Below are positions 48,432 through 50,638 of a stretch of DNA of 50,638 bases, piece by piece. The stretch is from Mesorhizobium muleiense. Lineage in GTDB: Bacteria > Pseudomonadota > Alphaproteobacteria > Rhizobiales > Rhizobiaceae. The DNA is taken from contig NZ_FNEE01000034.1 of NCBI RefSeq assembly GCF_900099905.1, forward strand, positions 1-50,638, read 5' to 3'. Under the pieces are notes generated by a model. The model ran no database searches, had not been told where the DNA came from, and saw only the letters and a list, made by a program, of their open reading frames with translations. The first letter of the stretch is position 1, and every line of letters starts with the position of its first letter. Made by a program: the position numbers and the translations under genes.

Positions 48432-49133
48432 ATGGGCGATGAGATCCAGCTCTTTGGAGCCATTGCGGTCCGGCCGGCAGTCCTCCCTATCATCGCGTCG
48501 TTCGAAACGGCGACTGGGCTCAGCGTAGCGAACAAGTGGGAACTCAACCCGACGGTGAAGGCTCAGATCGAACGAGGACAGCCCTTCGACTTGGTCATCA
48601 CCAATCCGAATCTAGTTCGGGACCTGACTGCAACCGGATGGGTGCTGGCGGGGAGCCAAGTGCCATTTGGCCGGATCAGCATGGGCGTGGCGGCAAAGGC
48701 GGGCGGCCGTGCGTTCCGCGTCGACTCCATCGAAGCGTTCGAGCACGCCCTGAAGAATGCCAAGTCGATCGCCTACGCTAGCGACGGAACCAGCGGTGGC
48801 TACTTCACCGGCCTCCTCGAACGGCTGGGACTGGCGGCTGAGGTGAGGCCAAAACTAGTGCCTATATTGGGAGGGCAGACGGCGACCAGCGTGGCTCGTG
48901 GCGAAGCCGAGTTGGCAGTTGTTCCGGTAACCTCCATCCTCGCTGCCGCCCCTGACGTTATTCTCATTGGTCCTTTCCCTGTGCAACTCCAGAGCCACGT
49001 CGACTTCGACCTCGCCATAAGTGCCGCCACGAACACAGGCGCCGCTAGACAGTTGCTGAACTTCCTGTCCTCGCCCGACCTTGATGAGTCCCTCGCGGCC
49101 ACAGGCATCGAACGGCGTCCTAAGCAGACCTAA
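48432..49133 (+). CDS. ModA-like substrate-binding-domain protein without signal peptide
   Basis: The 233-residue protein has the type 2 periplasmic-binding fold of molybdate-binding ModA-like proteins: 'IQLFGAIAVRPAVLPIIASFE', 'PFDLVITNPNLVRDL', 'SIAYASDGTSGGYFTGLLERLG' and 'GEAELAVVPVTSILAA'. It begins directly with the first strand and has no signal sequence or membrane helix, so it would stay in the cytoplasm. AAGGGG seven bases before ATG 48432 supports the start. No permease or ATPase gene is nearby. It could be a sensor or an orphaned binding protein. Confidence 0.83.
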   Translation: MGDEIQLFGAIAVRPAVLPIIASFETATGLSVANKWELNPTVKAQIERGQPFDLVITNPNLVRDLTATGWVLAGSQVPFGRISMGVAAKAGGRAFRVDSIEAFEHALKNAKSIAYASDGTSGGYFTGLLERLGLAAEVRPKLVPILGGQTATSVARGEAELAVVPVTSILAAAPDVILIGPFPVQLQSHVDFDLAISAATNTGAARQLLNFLSSPDLDESLAATGIERRPKQT

Positions 49134-49786
49134 TCCGGCATTGAGCGACGTCCGCATATGGCGCTACCGAGCCGGCCAAGGCATTCGCCTAAGCCGCGCA
49201 GGCAAAGAGCGTTCAACATCTCAGCCGGGTGGAACGCGGAAAAGCAGCCCATGCATCGAACAGCCTCTTTGCGGAGGCCGTTCGCGTTCAGTGATGTATC
49301 GCGGCTGCAGGTCGCCCGGTTCAATGCGAAATGGTATGCTCGTCACATTGCGGCGACAGCATGGCGTGGCGATCCTTGCGGCCCTTGCCTTGTTCGACGC
49401 GGATCAGCATGCGCGCCGAGTCGATGTCGGTCACCTTGAGCGCCGCCACCTCGGAAACCCGCAGCCCGGCGCCATAGGCCGTGCCGAGCGCCGCCTTGTA
49501 TTTCGGCCCCGGCGCCGCTTCGAGCAGCCGCGCTACCTCCTCGGCGCTCAGCACCAGCGGCAGCTTGCGTGGCTGGTGGACTATCGCGAGACGACGAGAG
49601 AGATTGGGTCGATCGACGTTCCGTGCCCGCATCAAGAAGCCGAGTCATGATTCTTGCAACGGGTGAAGCGATCAAAGCCCGACCCGCGCGCTGGCACGCT
49701 AGGTTGCGCAGTTTGCCGGAAGGAATAATCGCTTGCGGCCGAGGAGTATGAAACGTGCGGTGCCCCCGCCGCAGCGACAGCCTTCG
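49134..49786. other. 653-bp interval with an integrase relic
   Basis: Apart from the integrase fragment at 49321-49635 I see no gene. The plus-strand frames are shadows or lack start signals. Confidence 0.6.
49321..49635 (-). pseudogene. Tyrosine recombinase fragment
   Basis: The frame codes 'RKLPLVLSAEEVARLLEAAP' then 'YKAALGTAYGAGLRVSEVAALKVTDIDSARMLIRVEQGKGRKDRHAML'. This is the front half of a tyrosine-recombinase catalytic domain, including the first catalytic Arg ('AGLRVSE') and the beta-hairpin Lys region. The N-terminal core-binding domain and the later H-x-x-R and Tyr motifs are missing. It resembles the XerC/D-like integrases that accompany transposable elements in rhizobia. It marks past mobile-element activity next to the amidohydrolase/ATP-grasp block. 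Confidence 0.82.
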
Positions 49787-50458
49787 CTATTCCTTCTTGT
49801 CGACCAGCGCCCGTAGTGCCGAGACGTCATGCAGCAATAACCTGCTGCCGCGCTTTTCGATCAGGCCTCTCTTGGCGAGGTCGCTCATTTCGCGCGAGAC
49901 CGCTTCCCTGTGCGTGCTCATCGTTGCCGCCAGCTCGGAATGCGTCGGTGCCGGGCTTATGGACACCTCGCCGTCCACGAGTGCGGCTTTCTCCGCCCGA
50001 TGCAGGAGCTCGACGATCAGCCGTTTTCGCACGACCAGAGTGCTGTATTCGAATACCCGCTCGGTCATGCGCCGGAGCTGGGCAGACAGATGCTCAAGCA
50101 GCATCCAGGCAAAAGTCGGGTGGGTCATCACGATATCCCGGAATGCTGTGCCGGACAGCCGTGCAGCGCGGGTTGCCTCCAGCGCGACTACGCTGGCAGA
50201 GCGTGCAATCCCGTCAATGCCTCCGAGCTCCCCGAAAATATCACCCGGTTCGACATCGCGATACGCTATCTCCCTGCCGTCCGCTGAAACCAGTGTCACG
50301 CGAGCCCGTCCTTCCAGCAGGAAGAAGACATCGCGACCAGTGTCGCCGTGGGAAATGATTAGCTCGTTGTGTCGATAGCTGCGCTCGTGCCACCGTTTGG
50401 TCAGCGCGGCGAGGTCGGCATCGCAAAGTCTTGAGATGAAGGCCGGAGAGCCTGTCAC
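49787..50458 (-). CDS. Crp/Fnr-family transcriptional regulator
   Basis: The 223-residue protein has a cyclic-nucleotide-binding-type domain (about 15-125: 'LIISHGDTGRDVFFLLEGRARVTLVSADGREIAYRDVEPGDIFGELGGIDG') and a C-terminal winged helix ('HSELAATMSTHREAVSREMSDLAKRGLI'). The 'GE..G.....R.A' pocket ('GELGGIDGIARSAS') is close to cAMP-binding members, and there are no Fnr-type Cys ligands. The start is GTG at 50458 with GAGG five bases upstream. Its leader carries two perfect palindromes that may be binding sites. Confidence 0.92.
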   Translation of the reverse strand: MTGSPAFISRLCDADLAALTKRWHERSYRHNELIISHGDTGRDVFFLLEGRARVTLVSADGREIAYRDVEPGDIFGELGGIDGIARSASVVALEATRAARLSGTAFRDIVMTHPTFAWMLLEHLSAQLRRMTERVFEYSTLVVRKRLIVELLHRAEKAALVDGEVSISPAPTHSELAATMSTHREAVSREMSDLAKRGLIEKRGSRLLLHDVSALRALVDKKE

Positions 50459-50530
50459 AACAGCCTCTTGTTCAATCAGGTGTACTTCATCTTACTCCCT
50501 ATCCAAGGAAATTTGATGGCCGCAGGCCCC

Positions 50531-50544
50531 GCTTTCCGGAAAGC
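50531..50544. promoter_or_regulatory. Perfect palindrome GCTTTCCGGAAAGC
   Basis: A 14-bp perfect dyad lies 73 bases upstream of the Crp/Fnr start. It does not match the TGTGA-N6-TCACA Crp consensus. Confidence 0.4.
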
Positions 50545-50580
50545 AAAACTGGGAGCGGATTTTTCCAATGTTTTCCCCGG

Positions 50581-50596
50581 TGTGGGAATTCCCACA
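50581..50596. promoter_or_regulatory. Perfect palindrome TGTGGGAATTCCCACA
   Basis: A 16-bp perfect dyad whose TGTG..CACA ends resemble Crp-family half-sites lies upstream of the Crp/Fnr gene and close to the window edge. It could be an autoregulatory site or belong to the next gene outside the window. Confidence 0.45.
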
Positions 50597-50638
50597 GCCG
50601 AGCCTGGTTCGACTGGCATATCCTTGTTTGCAACATCC

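Noticed and set aside
48236..48547. 103-codon minus-strand frame
   Set aside because: It overlaps the start of the ModA-like gene antisense and shows no family features.
50600..50638. Possible sigma-54 promoter (TGGCAT...TTGC)
   Set aside because: The spacing between the GG and GC elements is 13 bp instead of 10.

Overview
The window reads as chromosomal or megaplasmid DNA of a Mesorhizobium-like alphaproteobacterium (order Hyphomicrobiales). The G+C content is high and coding is dense. Palindromic intergenic repeats are dispersed throughout, several promoters match the EcfG general-stress consensus (GGAAC-N16-CGTT), and rhizobial systems such as Ehu/Eut and ThuA are present. The genus is inferred from gene content, not proven. 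No rRNA, tRNA or CRISPR array was recognised.

Layout. 0-0.3 kb: end of an IS481-type element cut by the window edge. 0.4-6.9 kb: a leftward operon (C45-type hydrolase, two Dpp-type permeases, a double-ATPase, a frameshifted MOSC protein) with a divergent GntR regulator that carries two winged helices. 7-13.5 kb: small stress-type genes, acylphosphatase, a nucleotidyltransferase/metallophosphoesterase pair, an orphan nuoD, and a frameshifted CBS-domain gene. 13.5-16.3 kb: an LhgO-like FAD oxidase and a class III aminotransferase. 16.7-31.8 kb: a complete ectoine/5-hydroxyectoine uptake and degradation locus. The left arm reads leftward (doeX, doeC, doeD, an alcohol dehydrogenase) and the right arm rightward (enuR, ehuABCD, eutABC, doeA, doeB). 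31.8-33 kb: a phytochelatin-synthase-family protein and a 24-residue membrane protein. 33.3-36.4 kb: a tightly coupled type III polyketide synthase, methyltransferase and FAD-oxidoreductase cassette. 36.4-41.7 kb: a secreted small protein, an acidic small protein, a BBE-type FAD oxidoreductase, a cupin and a DUF2778 (Tlde1-like) protein. 41.8-44.2 kb: ThuA, a Gfo/Idh/MocA dehydrogenase and a GFA-family zinc protein. 44.3-48.1 kb: an N-formylglutamate-amidohydrolase-like protein, a DUF1704 'QEGLA' metallopeptidase and a GshB-like ATP-grasp ligase. 48.1-50.6 kb: a leaderless ModA-like protein, an integrase relic and a Crp/Fnr regulator.

How the genes work together. In the ectoine locus Ehu imports ectoines, EutABC convert hydroxyectoine to ectoine, DoeA and DoeB open and deacetylate the ring to diaminobutyrate, and DoeD and DoeC carry this to aspartate. 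EnuR and the AsnC-type regulator sit back to back at the divergence point, and a perfect 12-bp palindrome covers the enuR start codon.

The least explained system is the amidohydrolase/DUF1704/ATP-grasp operon. It combines a predicted peptide-bond-forming enzyme with two predicted amide-cleaving enzymes. It is bracketed by a 46-bp direct repeat of the GFA gene's 3' end, and all three differences between the copies are synonymous. This suggests the block arrived by recombination. Two genes (MOSC, CBS) carry single-base frameshifts that are either real decay or sequencing errors.
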